64,000 bases of DNA, taken from NCBI GenBank assembly GCA_029565685.1, contig JAKQNR010000024.1, positions 124,001 to 188,000 on the forward strand, in the 5' to 3' direction. The number at the start of each line of letters is the position of its first letter. The stretch's first letter is position 1. Position numbers and translations under genes: made by a program. Below are positions 17,203 to 27,719 of the stretch, piece after piece. This stretch comes from a bacterium. Its GTDB lineage: Bacteria; Zhuqueibacterota; Zhuqueibacteria; Residuimicrobiales; Residuimicrobiaceae. Under the pieces are notes generated by a model that had not been told where the DNA came from, ran no database searches, and saw nothing but the letters and a program-made list of their open reading frames with translations.

Positions 17203-18672
17203 ATGAATTCGTTTCATCAGACCATCCGGCAGACGCTGCTGGACCGTAAAGATCACTTGATGCAGCTCTGGATCCCGCGCCTGAGAGGCATGCTGACCGA
17301 CGAAGCAGAGGAAACCATCCTTCGCCTGGCAGAGATCTGGTATGGTGTTTTACTGAACTTTTTCGCCGGCGCAGCGGTCGCTGAAAGCTTAAAGGAGTCC
17401 GACGAACTGCGTGCCTATTCCTTCAATGCGCTATCCATCAGCCGCTATGCCCTGCTGGCGTTGTTGCCCTACGAAAACAGCCTGGACTGCTACAGCCGGC
17501 TCAACGAAGCGTATGAACCGTTGCTGCAGATGGCGCACCAGGCGGAGCAGCCGGCGCAGGGTTCTCTGGATCGCATGGCCGGCGACTTTTCCCGCACCTT
17601 CGCCCGCTATCTACAGAACATCCTCAATGACGCGGCCGACGCCATCATCCTTCTGGACATCAAGGACCACATCGTGATGTGGAACAATGCCGCCGAACAG
17701 ATCTACGGATGGACGCGAAGTGAAATGCTGGGCCGACATATCAGCCGCATTGTTCCGCAGGACGCCGCCTCCAGGCAGGAAATCGAATGGATCAGTCAAC
17801 AAGTGCGGGAAAAAGGCTTTTTGCGCAACTATCGAACGCATCGGCTGACGCGGGACGGTAAAACCGTCACCATCGAAGTGACCCGCACCGCTATCTACGA
17901 CGAACAGCACCACTACATCGGTTCCAGCGTCATCAGCCGCGACCTGACGGAACAGGAAAAGCTGCGAGATCAGCTGGTGCACTCGGAAAAGCTGTCCGCG
18001 GTCGGCACCCTGGCCGCCGGCATCGCTCATGAGATCGGTTCGCCGCTCACAGCCATCTCCTCGATTTCACAACTGCTCCGGGTGAAAAGCCAAGATCCCT
18101 TTATCGTCGAAAAGGTGTCGCTGATTCAGCAATCCATCGACCGCATCGCCCGGATCGTGCGCACCCTGGTGGATTTCTCCAAACCCACGCAGGCGAAAGT
18201 GGAAAGCGTTTATTTGAACAGCGTAGTGGAGAACGTGGTTCAGATCATCAAATATGACCGGCGCTTAAAGTACCGCGCTATTGTAACGGACCTGCAAGCG
18301 GACATTCCGCAAATTCAGGCAGGCTTTGATCAGCTGCTGCAGGTGTTGATCAACCTCTGCCTTAACGCCGCCGACGCCATGGAAGAAAAAGCCGACGGCC
18401 GGCTGACGATTAAAACCTGGAGCCAGGACTCCCGCGTTTATGCATCGGTCGTCGACAACGGCAGCGGCATCCGGCCGGAGCATCTGCCGCATATCTTTGA
18501 GCCCTTTTTCACCACCAAGGGCGATCGGCGGGGAACCGGTCTAGGATTGTGGGTCAGCTACAATATCATTAAAAATCTGCAGGGCGATATCCAAGTGGTC
18601 AGCCAACCGGCGGTCGGCACGACATTCACCCTCTCCCTGCCGGCCTTAACCCTAAACCCGCAAATTCACTGA
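17203..18672 (+). CDS. PAS-domain sensor histidine kinase (NtrB-like)
   Basis: A 489-residue soluble kinase with no membrane segments. Residues 1-130 are helical and resemble an RsbRD-type N-terminal sensor domain (tentative). A PAS domain spans about 142-255 (ILNDAADAIILLDIKDHIVMWNNAAEQIYGW in part). The dimerisation/phosphoacceptor helix holds His276 in AAGIAHEIGSPLTA. The ATPase domain shows NLCLNAADAM, VVDNGSGI and GTGLGLWVSY. The stop overlaps the start of the NtrC-like regulator by one base, so the two form a cognate pair. The signal is presumably cytoplasmic. Confidence 0.93.
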   Translation: MNSFHQTIRQTLLDRKDHLMQLWIPRLRGMLTDEAEETILRLAEIWYGVLLNFFAGAAVAESLKESDELRAYSFNALSISRYALLALLPYENSLDCYSRLNEAYEPLLQMAHQAEQPAQGSLDRMAGDFSRTFARYLQNILNDAADAIILLDIKDHIVMWNNAAEQIYGWTRSEMLGRHISRIVPQDAASRQEIEWISQQVREKGFLRNYRTHRLTRDGKTVTIEVTRTAIYDEQHHYIGSSVISRDLTEQEKLRDQLVHSEKLSAVGTLAAGIAHEIGSPLTAISSISQLLRVKSQDPFIVEKVSLIQQSIDRIARIVRTLVDFSKPTQAKVESVYLNSVVENVVQIIKYDRRLKYRAIVTDLQADIPQIQAGFDQLLQVLINLCLNAADAMEEKADGRLTIKTWSQDSRVYASVVDNGSGIRPEHLPHIFEPFFTTKGDRRGTGLGLWVSYNIIKNLQGDIQVVSQPAVGTTFTLSLPALTLNPQIH

Positions 18673-20024
18673 TGGCCGAACGCGTATTCATCGTGGATGA
18701 CGACGACATCGTCCGCGAAAGCCTGAGCGCCGTGCTGCAAAACCGTGGATTCACATGCGAGCAGGCCATCGATGGCGAGCAGGCTTTGCAGCGGCTCGGC
18801 GAACAAGAGTTCGATGTGGTCATTACGGATTTGGAGATGCCGCGGCTCAACGGCATCGAACTCATCGAGCGCGCCTCCCTATTGAACAACCGCACTTCGT
18901 TCATCTTAATCACCGCCTACGGCTCCATGGAAACCGCCATCGAAGCGCTGCGCAAGGGCGCCTTTGACTATCTGCTCAAACCGCTCAACTTTGAAGATGT
19001 AGCGATCAAAGTAAAAAAATTGCTGGAGCACCGCCGGCTGATACAGGAAAATCAGGCCCTGCGCCAAGAGATCAACAGCCAATATAATTTCTCCAACATC
19101 ATCGGCGCCGGACCGGCCATCCGCCAGGTGTTCGACACCATCCGGCGCGTCTCGGACAGCGACGCCCATGTGCTCATCAGCGGCAACAGCGGCACCGGCA
19201 AGGAACTGGTGGCCAAAGCGCTGCACTATAACAGCCCACGCCGCAAGGGCCGCTTCGTCGCCATCAACTGCGGCGCCATCACCGAATCCATTTTCGAAAG
19301 CGAGCTCTTTGGCCACAAGCGCGGCGCTTTTACCGGCGCGGTGGCAGATAAAGAGGGGTTGTTCAAGACCGCTCACAACGGCACCCTGTTTCTGGACGAG
19401 ATCGGTGAAATGTCTTTATCCTCGCAAGCCAAACTGCTGCGTGCGCTAGAGACCAAAGAGATCCTGCCAGTGGGCGGCACCACCTTTCTCAGCATCGATG
19501 CGCGCATCATCGCCGCCACCCATCGCAATCTTTTACAGGAGGTGCATCAGGGCCGCTTTCGTGAAGACCTCTATTATCGGCTGGCGGTTATCGAAATTCG
19601 ATTGCCCTCCCTGAGCGAACGGCGTGAGGATATTCCCCTGCTGGTGCATCACTTTATCAATAAATACAACCGGCAGATGAACCGGTCTGTCAAAGGGGTT
19701 GAGCCGGCGGTCATGCAGGCGCTGATGCAACGCACCTGGAAGGGAGAAGTGCGCGAGCTGGAAAATATCATCGAACGGCTGATGATCTTTGCCAGCGGCG
19801 AAATTCTGCGCGCCGACGACCTGCCCGGAGAGGTTCTGCATAATCAGGAAATACGAAAAGAGGTGGAGGGGGAACTTCTCAAAGAGGCGGTAAAAGCATT
19901 CGAACGGGATTATATCTCCCGTCAACTCGCACGCCAGGCCGGCCATCGCGGCAAAACCGCCCACGCTCTGGGGATCAGCGAAGCGACCCTGTATCGCAAA
20001 ATGTTAGAACTGGGCATCGGCTGA
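18672..20024 (+). CDS. Sigma-54-dependent response regulator (NtrC family)
   Basis: 450 residues with three domains. The receiver has acidic pocket DDDD near residue 10 and phosphorylation site Asp53 in VVITDLEMP. The AAA+ domain has Walker A GNSGTGKE (171-178), the sigma-54-contacting loop GAFTGA (218-223) and LFLDEIGEM. The C-terminal Fis-type helix-turn-helix reads KTAHALGISEATLYRKM. It activates sigma-54 promoters. It is translationally coupled to the kinase. The RND efflux operon begins 340 bp downstream on the same strand and is a possible target, though no clear -24/-12 site was found there. Confidence 0.95.
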   Translation: MAERVFIVDDDDIVRESLSAVLQNRGFTCEQAIDGEQALQRLGEQEFDVVITDLEMPRLNGIELIERASLLNNRTSFILITAYGSMETAIEALRKGAFDYLLKPLNFEDVAIKVKKLLEHRRLIQENQALRQEINSQYNFSNIIGAGPAIRQVFDTIRRVSDSDAHVLISGNSGTGKELVAKALHYNSPRRKGRFVAINCGAITESIFESELFGHKRGAFTGAVADKEGLFKTAHNGTLFLDEIGEMSLSSQAKLLRALETKEILPVGGTTFLSIDARIIAATHRNLLQEVHQGRFREDLYYRLAVIEIRLPSLSERREDIPLLVHHFINKYNRQMNRSVKGVEPAVMQALMQRTWKGEVRELENIIERLMIFASGEILRADDLPGEVLHNQEIRKEVEGELLKEAVKAFERDYISRQLARQAGHRGKTAHALGISEATLYRKMLELGIG

Positions 20025-20365
20025 TCCAACAACCCAGTTTCAAGCCGGATCCAGGTCAGAACCGTCCCCTCATGTCATGCCCATACGTGCTTTATATGCT
20101 GCTTTTACAGCCGGGCAAATTGTTCAGAATCTTCGTAGATATGATTAAATTTCTATAAAACAATACAATAAATCATAAATAATAAATGCGGTTAATCAAT
20201 CATTTATCACTTTTTCTGAAACAATTAACGAAAATTATCAGTATATTATGAATTATTTCCTTTTTATTTCCAATTAGACGCCCTTTTCCTGGTAAGAGCT
20301 GTCAGGATCTTTGCCAGGAACTAAATTTTTTGCCGCTGCCTGGCGAAAATCCTTCGGAGGCATGG
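20025..20365 (+). other. AT-rich intergenic leader of the efflux operon
   Basis: A 340-bp gap between the response regulator and the TolC gene. The middle (about 20130-20270) is strikingly AT-rich compared with flanking genes. A 7-bp inverted repeat, TTCCTGG (20286-20292) and CCAGGAA (20314-20320), lies close to the TolC start and could be an operator or leader hairpin. No GG-N10-GC sigma-54 element was found. Confidence 0.4.
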
Positions 20366-21760
20366 ATGAGACTGAAAAAAGCCTATGGCTTGTTGTATGT
20401 AATCCTCTTCACCGGTGTGACCGGCCTGGCTGCTCAGGACACCCTGGTGCTTACGATCGAGGAAAGCGTCCGGCAGGCCTTGGAAAAAAATCCGGAAATT
20501 AAAATGGCGGAAAAAGAGCTGGCCAAGGCCCGGGCGGGTGTCTGGGAGGCCACTTCGAATATTTTACCGCAGGTCAACGGTTACGCCAATCTGCAACACG
20601 CCTGGGATATCCAGCAGCAGACCATCCCCAATTTCCTCAAACCCATGCTGGGCCCTCTGGTGAATATGATCCCTGAACTGGCGGGCATGCCCGATTATGT
20701 GCAGCTCTCCTTTGGCATGGAGAACACGTTTATCTACGGAGCGACCCTGACACAGCCGCTCTTTCTCGGCGGCGCCGGTATCTCCGGTGTGCAGATGGCT
20801 CTGGCGGGGAGACGGGCGGCGGAGCAGAACCTCGAAAGCAAACGCCAGAACCTGATCTATCAAACCGCCAGCGCGTTTTACGCCTGTCTGCTGGCGCAGG
20901 AGCTGGCGGCGGTGCAGGAGGAAGCTCTGGCGCAGGCGCAGGCCAACCTCGACGTGGTGACCAAAAAACATGCGGTGGGATCAGCGTCCGGATTTGACCG
21001 AATGCGCGCAGAGGTGGAGGTGGCCAATCTCAAGCCCGAAGTGATTTCAGCGAAAAACAATCTGCAGTCAGCGGTCACCGGGCTGCGGACCGTGCTCGGG
21101 CTGCCGCGCACCACCGATATCAAAGTGGAAGGCGCTTTGGTGTATATCGACGATGATTTCAGCAATATGAGTCTGGCAGAGTTTCAGAATCAGGCCCTGG
21201 CCGCCAGACCTGAGATTCTCGCGGTCAAGGAACAGAAAACCATCAGCGGCAAGGGCGTCACCGTGGCGGCCAGCAGTTTTATGCCCAAGCTGTTTTTTCA
21301 AACCGATTACTCTTATATGGCGATGAAAAACGACATGAAATTCGGTCATGGCGATTTCAGCAAGGGTTTTACCTCTGCGATCAGTTTGCAGCTGCCGCTG
21401 TTCACCGGCTTTAAGAACAGTAAGCAGTATCAAAAAGCGCGGCTGGATCACAAAATCATGGTCGATGCCGAAAAGCAAATTTTCGACGGCATTGCAGCGG
21501 ATGCAGAGATGAGCTACAACAAATTTCAGGAAGCGCGACAGAAATACCAGGCTGCCAAGGAATCCTCCATCCTCGCTCAGGAGGCCCTGCGCCTCGCCAA
21601 TCTGATGTACGAGGAAGGGGCCAACACCCAGCTGGATGTCCTCAATTCCCAGCTGGCGGTGAATCGCGCCAAGCTCAATTATGTCTCTTCACTTTTTGAA
21701 TATCAGATGGCGCGCTATCAATTGCGTAAGGCTGTCGGCAAATTAACCGATGTACTCTAG
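20366..21760 (+). CDS. TolC-family outer membrane efflux protein
   Basis: 464 residues. The N-terminus RLKKAYGLLYVILFTGVTGLAAQ is a signal peptide. The mature protein has the two long helical repeats of the OEP family, seen in EESVRQALEKNPEIKMAEKELAKARAG and the C-terminal QLDVLNSQLAVNRAKLNYVSSLFEYQMARYQLRKAVG (each shown in part here). It forms the outer-membrane channel of a tripartite pump. The start at 20366 is fixed by GGAGG five bases upstream. It is followed after 24 bp by the adaptor and then the RND pump. Confidence 0.93.
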   Translation: MRLKKAYGLLYVILFTGVTGLAAQDTLVLTIEESVRQALEKNPEIKMAEKELAKARAGVWEATSNILPQVNGYANLQHAWDIQQQTIPNFLKPMLGPLVNMIPELAGMPDYVQLSFGMENTFIYGATLTQPLFLGGAGISGVQMALAGRRAAEQNLESKRQNLIYQTASAFYACLLAQELAAVQEEALAQAQANLDVVTKKHAVGSASGFDRMRAEVEVANLKPEVISAKNNLQSAVTGLRTVLGLPRTTDIKVEGALVYIDDDFSNMSLAEFQNQALAARPEILAVKEQKTISGKGVTVAASSFMPKLFFQTDYSYMAMKNDMKFGHGDFSKGFTSAISLQLPLFTGFKNSKQYQKARLDHKIMVDAEKQIFDGIAADAEMSYNKFQEARQKYQAAKESSILAQEALRLANLMYEEGANTQLDVLNSQLAVNRAKLNYVSSLFEYQMARYQLRKAVGKLTDVL

Positions 21761-21784
21761 CAGATCTCGAAAAGGAGAAAATTC

Positions 21785-22912
21785 ATGCAACGAAAGATGA
21801 TATATGGTCTGATCATCATCAGCCTTTCCCTTATGGGGGCCGGATGCGGCAACAAGGCGACTAAAAGTGAAGAGACTGCCCGTGTGCCGGTGGAGGTGAT
21901 GCCAGTGCAGACCGGCCGTATTGTACAGTCCCTGACCTTCAATGGAGATGTCGAGGCTGAGTTGGAGGTCAAGGTCTTTTCCAAGATTCCGGATCGGATC
22001 GAGAAATACTTTGTCGATGAGGGAAGCTTTGTTCGGCAAGGGGATCCCATCGCCCTCATCTATGCCACGACACTCCAGCAGGCGGTGCGTCAGGCCGAGG
22101 CCGGCCTGAGTGCGGCCAAGGCCCAGGAGGCCAATGTCGCAGTTGAATATGAGCGCGCCCAGCGGCTGTTCAAAGAGAATGCGATGAGCAAGCAGCAGTA
22201 CGATATGGTGGTGACGCAGTACGAGGCGGCCAAAGCGGGCCTGGAGCAAGCCCAGGCGGCTTTGCTTTCAGCCAAAAGTACGCTCGCCGACGCCACGGTT
22301 TCGGCCCCGATCGCCGGCATCATCGGCAAGCGCTATTACGAGGCCGGCGATATGGCCAATCCGGCCCTACCGATAGCCACGGTGGTGCAGATGGAACGGA
22401 TCAAGGTCACTTTGGATGCAACCGAGAACGATATCGGCAGGATCAGGGTGGGGCAGGAGGCTGAAGTTCAGGTGCGCAGTTTTGGCGATGAGACGTTCAT
22501 GGGCAAAGTGATCAAGATCAGCCCGGTGCTGGATCCGATGACGCGCATGGCGACCGTAGAAGTGCTGGTGAATAATCCAGATCGGCGGCTGAAACCGGGC
22601 ATGTTCGCGCGGGTCAAAGTAAACATCGGTGTAATTGAAAACACCATCGCTGTTCCGCGTTATGCGACGGTGGAACGGACCACTTTAGAACGGATAAACG
22701 GAGAAGAGACGGCCGTCACCCATTATCTGGTCTATGTCGTAGAGGGTGACAAGGCGATACAGCGAACATTGCAGGTATCATATGCGGACCATCTCCATCT
22801 GGCGGTGACCGGCGGCCTCAAAGCCGGCGAGCAGCTGGTCACCGTGGGCCAAGCCAGCCTGCGTGACGGCGCACCGGTTCAAATCATCAGCAAACCGGAG
22901 GCCACCCAATGA
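21785..22912 (+). CDS. RND efflux periplasmic adaptor (membrane fusion lipoprotein)
   Basis: 375 residues. The N-terminus ends in the lipobox LMGAGC with Cys21 as the lipidation site. The lipoyl/hairpin portion includes VDEGSFVRQGDPIALI and a coiled coil (QAEAGLSAAKAQEANVAVEY) with DATVSAPIAGIIGKR, the usual return strand. The beta-barrel part is GRIRVGQEAEVQVRSF. It bridges the inner-membrane pump and the TolC channel. A ribosome site (AAGGAG) precedes it. Its stop overlaps the RND gene start by four bases (ATGA). Confidence 0.95.
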   Translation: MQRKMIYGLIIISLSLMGAGCGNKATKSEETARVPVEVMPVQTGRIVQSLTFNGDVEAELEVKVFSKIPDRIEKYFVDEGSFVRQGDPIALIYATTLQQAVRQAEAGLSAAKAQEANVAVEYERAQRLFKENAMSKQQYDMVVTQYEAAKAGLEQAQAALLSAKSTLADATVSAPIAGIIGKRYYEAGDMANPALPIATVVQMERIKVTLDATENDIGRIRVGQEAEVQVRSFGDETFMGKVIKISPVLDPMTRMATVEVLVNNPDRRLKPGMFARVKVNIGVIENTIAVPRYATVERTTLERINGEETAVTHYLVYVVEGDKAIQRTLQVSYADHLHLAVTGGLKAGEQLVTVGQASLRDGAPVQIISKPEATQ

Positions 22913-25900
22913 GGATGACCCAAACTTCCATCAAACGTGGAGTGACAACGGCGATGATCTATCTCATCGCTATTGGCTTCGGTCTTTTTTCCCTCGCACG
23001 GCTTAACATCGATCTTTATCCCAAACTCGAATTTCCGATGCTGGCTATTATCACCCAGTACACCGGCGTCGGGCCGAACGATCTGGAGACCGTAATCACC
23101 CGGCCGATCGAAGAGGCCTGCTCCTCGGTGGAGAATGTCAAGACGGTCAGCTCCACCACTCAGCAGGGACTCTCGCTGGTTATGATTGAATTCAGCTGGG
23201 GCACGGACATGAACCAGGCTGAGATTGACGTACGCAACAACCTGGAATATATTCGGGATTATCTGCCGCAGGATGCGAGCGATCCCATGGTCTTCGCCTT
23301 TGACGTCTCCTCGCAGCCCATCCTCTATTTGACCCTCTCGTCGGCTGATCTCAGTCAGGCGGAGCTGCGTTATATCGGCGAGCATGACCTTGAGCCGCGT
23401 CTGGAACGCATCCCAGGAGTGGCGTCGGCCTCCACCATGGGCGGTATGAAGCGCGAGATCAAAGTATTCGCTGATCCCATGCGCATGCGCGCCCACAACA
23501 TCTCACTGCAGCAGATCACCGGAGCTCTGCAGGCGGCCAATTTGCAGATCCCGTCGGGCATGGTCGACAATGACCGGCTGGAATTTTCCGTCAACACCGC
23601 GGGGCAGTTCACCAGCGTCGAACAGATCGCCGGCGCCAGCGTCGCAACCTATAACGGCGCGGTGATCCGCGTCAGCGACGTAGCGCGCGTCGAGGATGGT
23701 TTCACCGAGCAGCGTCAGCGGGTCTGGAACAACAACAAGCCCGCGGTCATGGTCATCGTGCAAAGGCAGTCCGATGCCAATTCAGTAACGGTCTGCCGGG
23801 AAGTGGCGAAGCGCATGCCCACGATTGAAAAGGAACTGCCGTCAGGCGTCAAGGTGGAAACGATGATGGATCTCTCCAAGTTCATCACCCAGTCTATGTC
23901 CAACCTGACGAGCACCGCCTGGCAGGCGGTGCTGCTCACTTTCCTGGTGCTGCTCTTTTTCCTGCGCAACATCCGCAGCGCCCTGATCGTCGCGGTTTCT
24001 ATACCGGTCTCGGTGGTCACTACCTTTGCGGTGATGGACCAGGCGGGATTAACCCTGAACATCATCTCCATGGCCGGGTTAGCGCTGTCGATCGGCATGC
24101 TGGTCGACACCTCGATCGTGGTTCTGGAGAGCATTTTCCGACGCCACGATGAAAAAAAGGAAAAACTGCGTGAGGCCGCTAACAACGGCGCGCAGGAAGT
24201 GGGCATGGCGGTCACCGCCTCGACCCTGACCACCCTGGTCGTGTTCATACCGGTGCTCTTTGTGCCAGGCATGGCCGGCATGCTCTTCCGCGATATGGTG
24301 ATCACCATCTGCTTTTCGCTGACCATCTCGCTGGTCGTGGCCTTGACGCTGATTCCCCTGTTGGCTTCGCGCATTCTGCGCATTCAGAAGAACCTCGATC
24401 CCAATGGGATCGCTATGCGGGCGAACCGGCTGATCAGCGGCTGGCTGAATCACCTTCATGTTCATTACGAGCGCGTTCTGACTCGCGCCCTGAAGTATAA
24501 AAAGAGCGTTCTAGCGGCAACCTTCCTCGCCTTTATCCTCGCGGTGGTCTGGATGTTCACAGCTGGAGGAGACTTTATTCCCCAGACGGATAACGGCTTT
24601 CTCGCGGTCTCGGTAGATCGTTCTCCAGGCACCAGCCTTGAGTCCATGGACAAGAGCATGCAGGAGCTGAGCCAGATTTTAAAGGAAAAGATCCCCGAGG
24701 CCGACAATATCTATGCCAACTTTGGTCAGGGAGAGGGGATCATGGCCCTCTTCTCCTCGCAAAATTCCGCCGAAGGAGATGTAACCATCCGCCTTAAGGA
24801 GCGCAAGGAGCGCAAGCGCAGCGTCTTTGAAATCCAGGATGATTTGCGCGAGGAACTCAATAAGTTGCCCGATATGGAGGTCAAGTTCGCCGACCGTGGC
24901 GAACAGCTCTTCAGCGGCGCGGATATCGCCGTCAAGATTTTTGGCCACGATCTGCGGAAATCGGAAGCCCTTGCCAATGAACTCGAGGCCAAGCTGGAAA
25001 AAATCCAAGGCATCGCCTCGATAACCTCCAGCATCCGCAAGGCCACCCCGGAGCTGCGCATCGATCTCGACAGACAGCGCATCGCGGATCTGGGATTGAG
25101 TACGGCCCAGATTGGGCAGGTGGTCAGCACCAGCATTCTCGGTTCCACCGTCACCCAGTTCCGCGACGGCGGCGACGAGTACGACATCAAGCTGCAGCTC
25201 GATAAAAAATCACGCACCAGCAAGGAGGATCTGGAGAATATCCTCATCATGACGCCAACCGGAAGCCAGATACCGCTGCGCGCCATCTCCACGATCGCCT
25301 ACACCAAGGCTCCGCGCGAGATTCTGCGGGAGGACCAGGAGCGCATCGTTACCCTCAATATTGATATTTCCGGGCGCGATTTACGCAGAGTGACCGCTGA
25401 TGTCAAAAAAGCGATGAAAGAAGTTTCGCTGCCGCGCGATTTCCGCACCGAGATCGGCGGTACAGCCGAAGATCAACAGGAGTCGTTCATGTATCTCGGC
25501 CTCGCTCTGATGGTGGCCATTCTGCTGACTTACATGGTGATGGCCTCGCAGTTCGAGTCCTTGGTCGATCCTTTCACCATCCTCTTCACCGTGCCCCTGT
25601 CGATGATCGGCGTCGCCCTGGGGTTGCTGGTGACCGGTACGGACATGAGCGTGATGGCATTAGTGGGAGTGGTGATGCTGGTGGGCATCGTGGTCAACAA
25701 CGGCATCGTCCTGGTGGACAAAATCAACCAGTTGCGTCATGAGGGGCTGGAGCTGGAGGCCGCGATTCATGAGGCCGGACGCGTGCGTCTGCGGCCGGTG
25801 CTGATGACCGCCATGACCACCATCCTTGGCATGTTGCCGCTGGCCATCGGCTCCGGCGAAAGCGGCGAGACCTGGGCGCCCATGGGCCGCGCGGTCATGG

Positions 25901-26049
25901 GAGGCATGACCGTGGCCACTGTTCTCACCCTGGTCGTCGTGCCGATCATTTACTATTACATGGAATTCATCGGCTCGCGGGCCAACCGTTTCCGTAAGGC
26001 GCGCGAACAACGCCGCCTCGAAAAGGGGATTGTCCACGCCGAAGAGTAG
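22909..26049 (+). CDS. RND efflux pump, inner-membrane transporter (AcrB/HAE1-like)
   Basis: 1046 residues, the normal length. It opens with the canonical first membrane helix region ([20 protein letters not shown]). The porter domain has the [26 protein letters not shown] segment, cut here to 20 residues or fewer in [13 protein letters not shown]4 includes [20 protein letters not shown], with the Asp of the proton relay, and [20 protein letters not shown] lies in the second half. The C-terminus is cytosolic and basic. The pump exports drugs or metabolites by proton antiport. Substrate cannot be told. It ends in a strong terminator. Confidence 0.96.
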   Translation: MRMTQTSIKRGVTTAMIYLIAIGFGLFSLARLNIDLYPKLEFPMLAIITQYTGVGPNDLETVITRPIEEACSSVENVKTVSSTTQQGLSLVMIEFSWGTDMNQAEIDVRNNLEYIRDYLPQDASDPMVFAFDVSSQPILYLTLSSADLSQAELRYIGEHDLEPRLERIPGVASASTMGGMKREIKVFADPMRMRAHNISLQQITGALQAANLQIPSGMVDNDRLEFSVNTAGQFTSVEQIAGASVATYNGAVIRVSDVARVEDGFTEQRQRVWNNNKPAVMVIVQRQSDANSVTVCREVAKRMPTIEKELPSGVKVETMMDLSKFITQSMSNLTSTAWQAVLLTFLVLLFFLRNIRSALIVAVSIPVSVVTTFAVMDQAGLTLNIISMAGLALSIGMLVDTSIVVLESIFRRHDEKKEKLREAANNGAQEVGMAVTASTLTTLVVFIPVLFVPGMAGMLFRDMVITICFSLTISLVVALTLIPLLASRILRIQKNLDPNGIAMRANRLISGWLNHLHVHYERVLTRALKYKKSVLAATFLAFILAVVWMFTAGGDFIPQTDNGFLAVSVDRSPGTSLESMDKSMQELSQILKEKIPEADNIYANFGQGEGIMALFSSQNSAEGDVTIRLKERKERKRSVFEIQDDLREELNKLPDMEVKFADRGEQLFSGADIAVKIFGHDLRKSEALANELEAKLEKIQGIASITSSIRKATPELRIDLDRQRIADLGLSTAQIGQVVSTSILGSTVTQFRDGGDEYDIKLQLDKKSRTSKEDLENILIMTPTGSQIPLRAISTIAYTKAPREILREDQERIVTLNIDISGRDLRRVTADVKKAMKEVSLPRDFRTEIGGTAEDQQESFMYLGLALMVAILLTYMVMASQFESLVDPFTILFTVPLSMIGVALGLLVTGTDMSVMALVGVVMLVGIVVNNGIVLVDKINQLRHEGLELEAAIHEAGRVRLRPVLMTAMTTILGMLPLAIGSGESGETWAPMGRAVMGGMTVATVLTLVVVPIIYYYMEFIGSRANRFRKAREQRRLEKGIVHAEE

Positions 26050-26067
26050 AAAAAAATCTAACAGAGA

Positions 26068-26098
26068 GGGCCGCATTCTGCGATGCGGCCCTTTTTTT
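26068..26098 (+). terminator. Rho-independent terminator of the efflux operon
   Basis: GGGCCGCAT and ATGCGGCCC form a perfect 9-bp stem with a six-base loop, followed by seven T residues. It begins 19 bp after the RND stop codon. Confidence 0.95.
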
Positions 26099-26250
26099 AT
26101 CATGCCGCCGCCTGCTTTTAAAAGTACAGCCGCTCAGCATCGACACGAATAATCATTCAGGTCGCTCTGGATTCACCCTTATAGCGACTTGAGCAAATCG
26201 CCTTCGCCACGCATGCCGCCGCGCCTCTGATCCGCAGCGCCCTTTTTCCA

Positions 26251-26279
26251 TTGACAAGCAGAACCTCTTTTTCTATATT
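26251..26279 (+). promoter_or_regulatory. Near-consensus promoter of cydAB
   Basis: A perfect TTGACA (26251-26256), a 17-base spacer, and TATATT (26274-26279). The cydA start codon lies about 94 bp downstream, leaving an untranslated leader of about 87 bases. Confidence 0.75.
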
Positions 26280-26372
26280 GATGACACATTCCGTAAAAGC
26301 GCTGACCGCGACGCCGTGCCCAGGGCAGCGAACGGCGCCACCCGCGGCAAACCAAAATCAGAGGATCCTCCC

Positions 26373-27719
26373 ATGGATGCATTTTTTTTATCGCGGCTGC
26401 AATTCGCTCTTACCATCGGCTTTCACTATATCTTTCCGCCCCTGAGCATCGGCCTGGGGATTCTGCTGGTGCTTATGGAAGCCCGGTACATCAAAACCAA
26501 GGACGTGGTCTATCTCGATATGACCAAATTCTGGGCAAAGATTTTCGCCCTGATCTTCGCCCTGGGTGTAGCCAGCGGCATTGTCATGGAGTTCCAGTTC
26601 GGCACCAACTGGTCGATCTACTCTCGTTTTGTCGGCGATGTGTTCGGCAGCGCTCTGGCAGCCGAGGGGATTTTTGCCTTTTTCCTCGAATCGGGATTTC
26701 TCGCCATCCTTCTATTCGGCTGGAATCGGGTAAAACCGAAACTGCATTTTTTCGCCACTTGCATGGTGGCGCTGGGCGCGCACTTTAGCGCAGTCTGGAT
26801 CATTGTCGCCAATTCATGGCAGCAGACGCCTGCCGGCCACCATATTGTCCAAGCCGGCGGCATTGCGCGCGCGGAGATCGTTGATTTCTGGAACCTGGCG
26901 TTCAACCCCTCCACCCTGGATCGTCTCAGCCACACCCTGGCCGGCGCCTGGCAAGCCGGCGCTTTTTTTGTGCTAAGTGTAGCCGCCTATTATTCGTTGC
27001 GCAAGAAACACGATCGCTTCAGCGCCGTTGCAGTGAAAATCGCCCTGCCCATAGCCGTATTCTCCTCTCTGCTGCAGCTGTTCACCGGCCACCAAAGCGC
27101 CCAAGGAGTGGCTGAAACACAACCGGCGAAACTGGCGGCCTTTGAAGGCCACTATGAAGCCTGCGCTCCGGCGGATATGTATCTGTTCGGTTGGGTGGAT
27201 GAAAAAGAGGAAAAAGTGCGCTTCGGCGTCAAGATCCCGGGCCTGCTCAGTTGGATGGTCCACGGCAGCTGCTCGTCGCCGCTGGCAGGGTTGAAGGCGT
27301 TTGCGCCGCAGGACCGGCCGCCGGTGAACATCGTGTTCCAGACCTATCACCTGATGGTGATCATCGGCATGGGCCTGATCGCCCTGTCCCTGGCCGCACT
27401 TTTCTTTCACCTTCGCGGCACCCTGCGCACGAAAAACTGGCTGCTGTGGATTCTGGTTTTCAGCGTGCTGGGACCGCAGCTGGCCAATCAGGTGGGATGG
27501 GCGTCGGCGGAGATCGGCCGCCAGCCCTGGATCGTCTATCAGCTCTTGAGAACCAGCGACGCCTGGTCGCCCAATGTCTCTACCGGCGAACTCTATTTTT
27601 CGCTGGTGCTGTTTTCCATCATCTATGCGCTGCTGCTGGCGCTCTTTCTCTTTCTGCTTATGGATAAAATCCAAAAAGGACCCGGAAACGCACCTAGCTT
27701 GGAGGAACATCGCGCATGA
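26373..27719 (+). CDS. cydA: Cytochrome bd quinol oxidase subunit I
   Basis: CydA binds hemes b558, b595 and d, and oxidises quinol while reducing oxygen to water. 448 residues with about nine membrane helices. His18 in [12 protein letters not shown] is the expected heme ligand region, and [16 protein letters not shown] contains the conserved GRQPW. The quinol-binding loop is short, which places it with the S-type enzymes. The ATG at 26373 is preceded by GAGGA. The longer upstream frame has no family counterpart. It overlaps cydB by four bases. Confidence 0.95.
   Translation: MDAFFLSRLQFALTIGFHYIFPPLSIGLGILLVLMEARYIKTKDVVYLDMTKFWAKIFALIFALGVASGIVMEFQFGTNWSIYSRFVGDVFGSALAAEGIFAFFLESGFLAILLFGWNRVKPKLHFFATCMVALGAHFSAVWIIVANSWQQTPAGHHIVQAGGIARAEIVDFWNLAFNPSTLDRLSHTLAGAWQAGAFFVLSVAAYYSLRKKHDRFSAVAVKIALPIAVFSSLLQLFTGHQSAQGVAETQPAKLAAFEGHYEACAPADMYLFGWVDEKEEKVRFGVKIPGLLSWMVHGSCSSPLAGLKAFAPQDRPPVNIVFQTYHLMVIIGMGLIALSLAALFFHLRGTLRTKNWLLWILVFSVLGPQLANQVGWASAEIGRQPWIVYQLLRTSDAWSPNVSTGELYFSLVLFSIIYALLLALFLFLLMDKIQKGPGNAPSLEEHRA

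Noticed and set aside
20025..20365. Sigma-54 promoter for the efflux operon
   Set aside because: The upstream NtrC-type regulator makes it attractive, but no GG-N10-GC element with good flanks was found.
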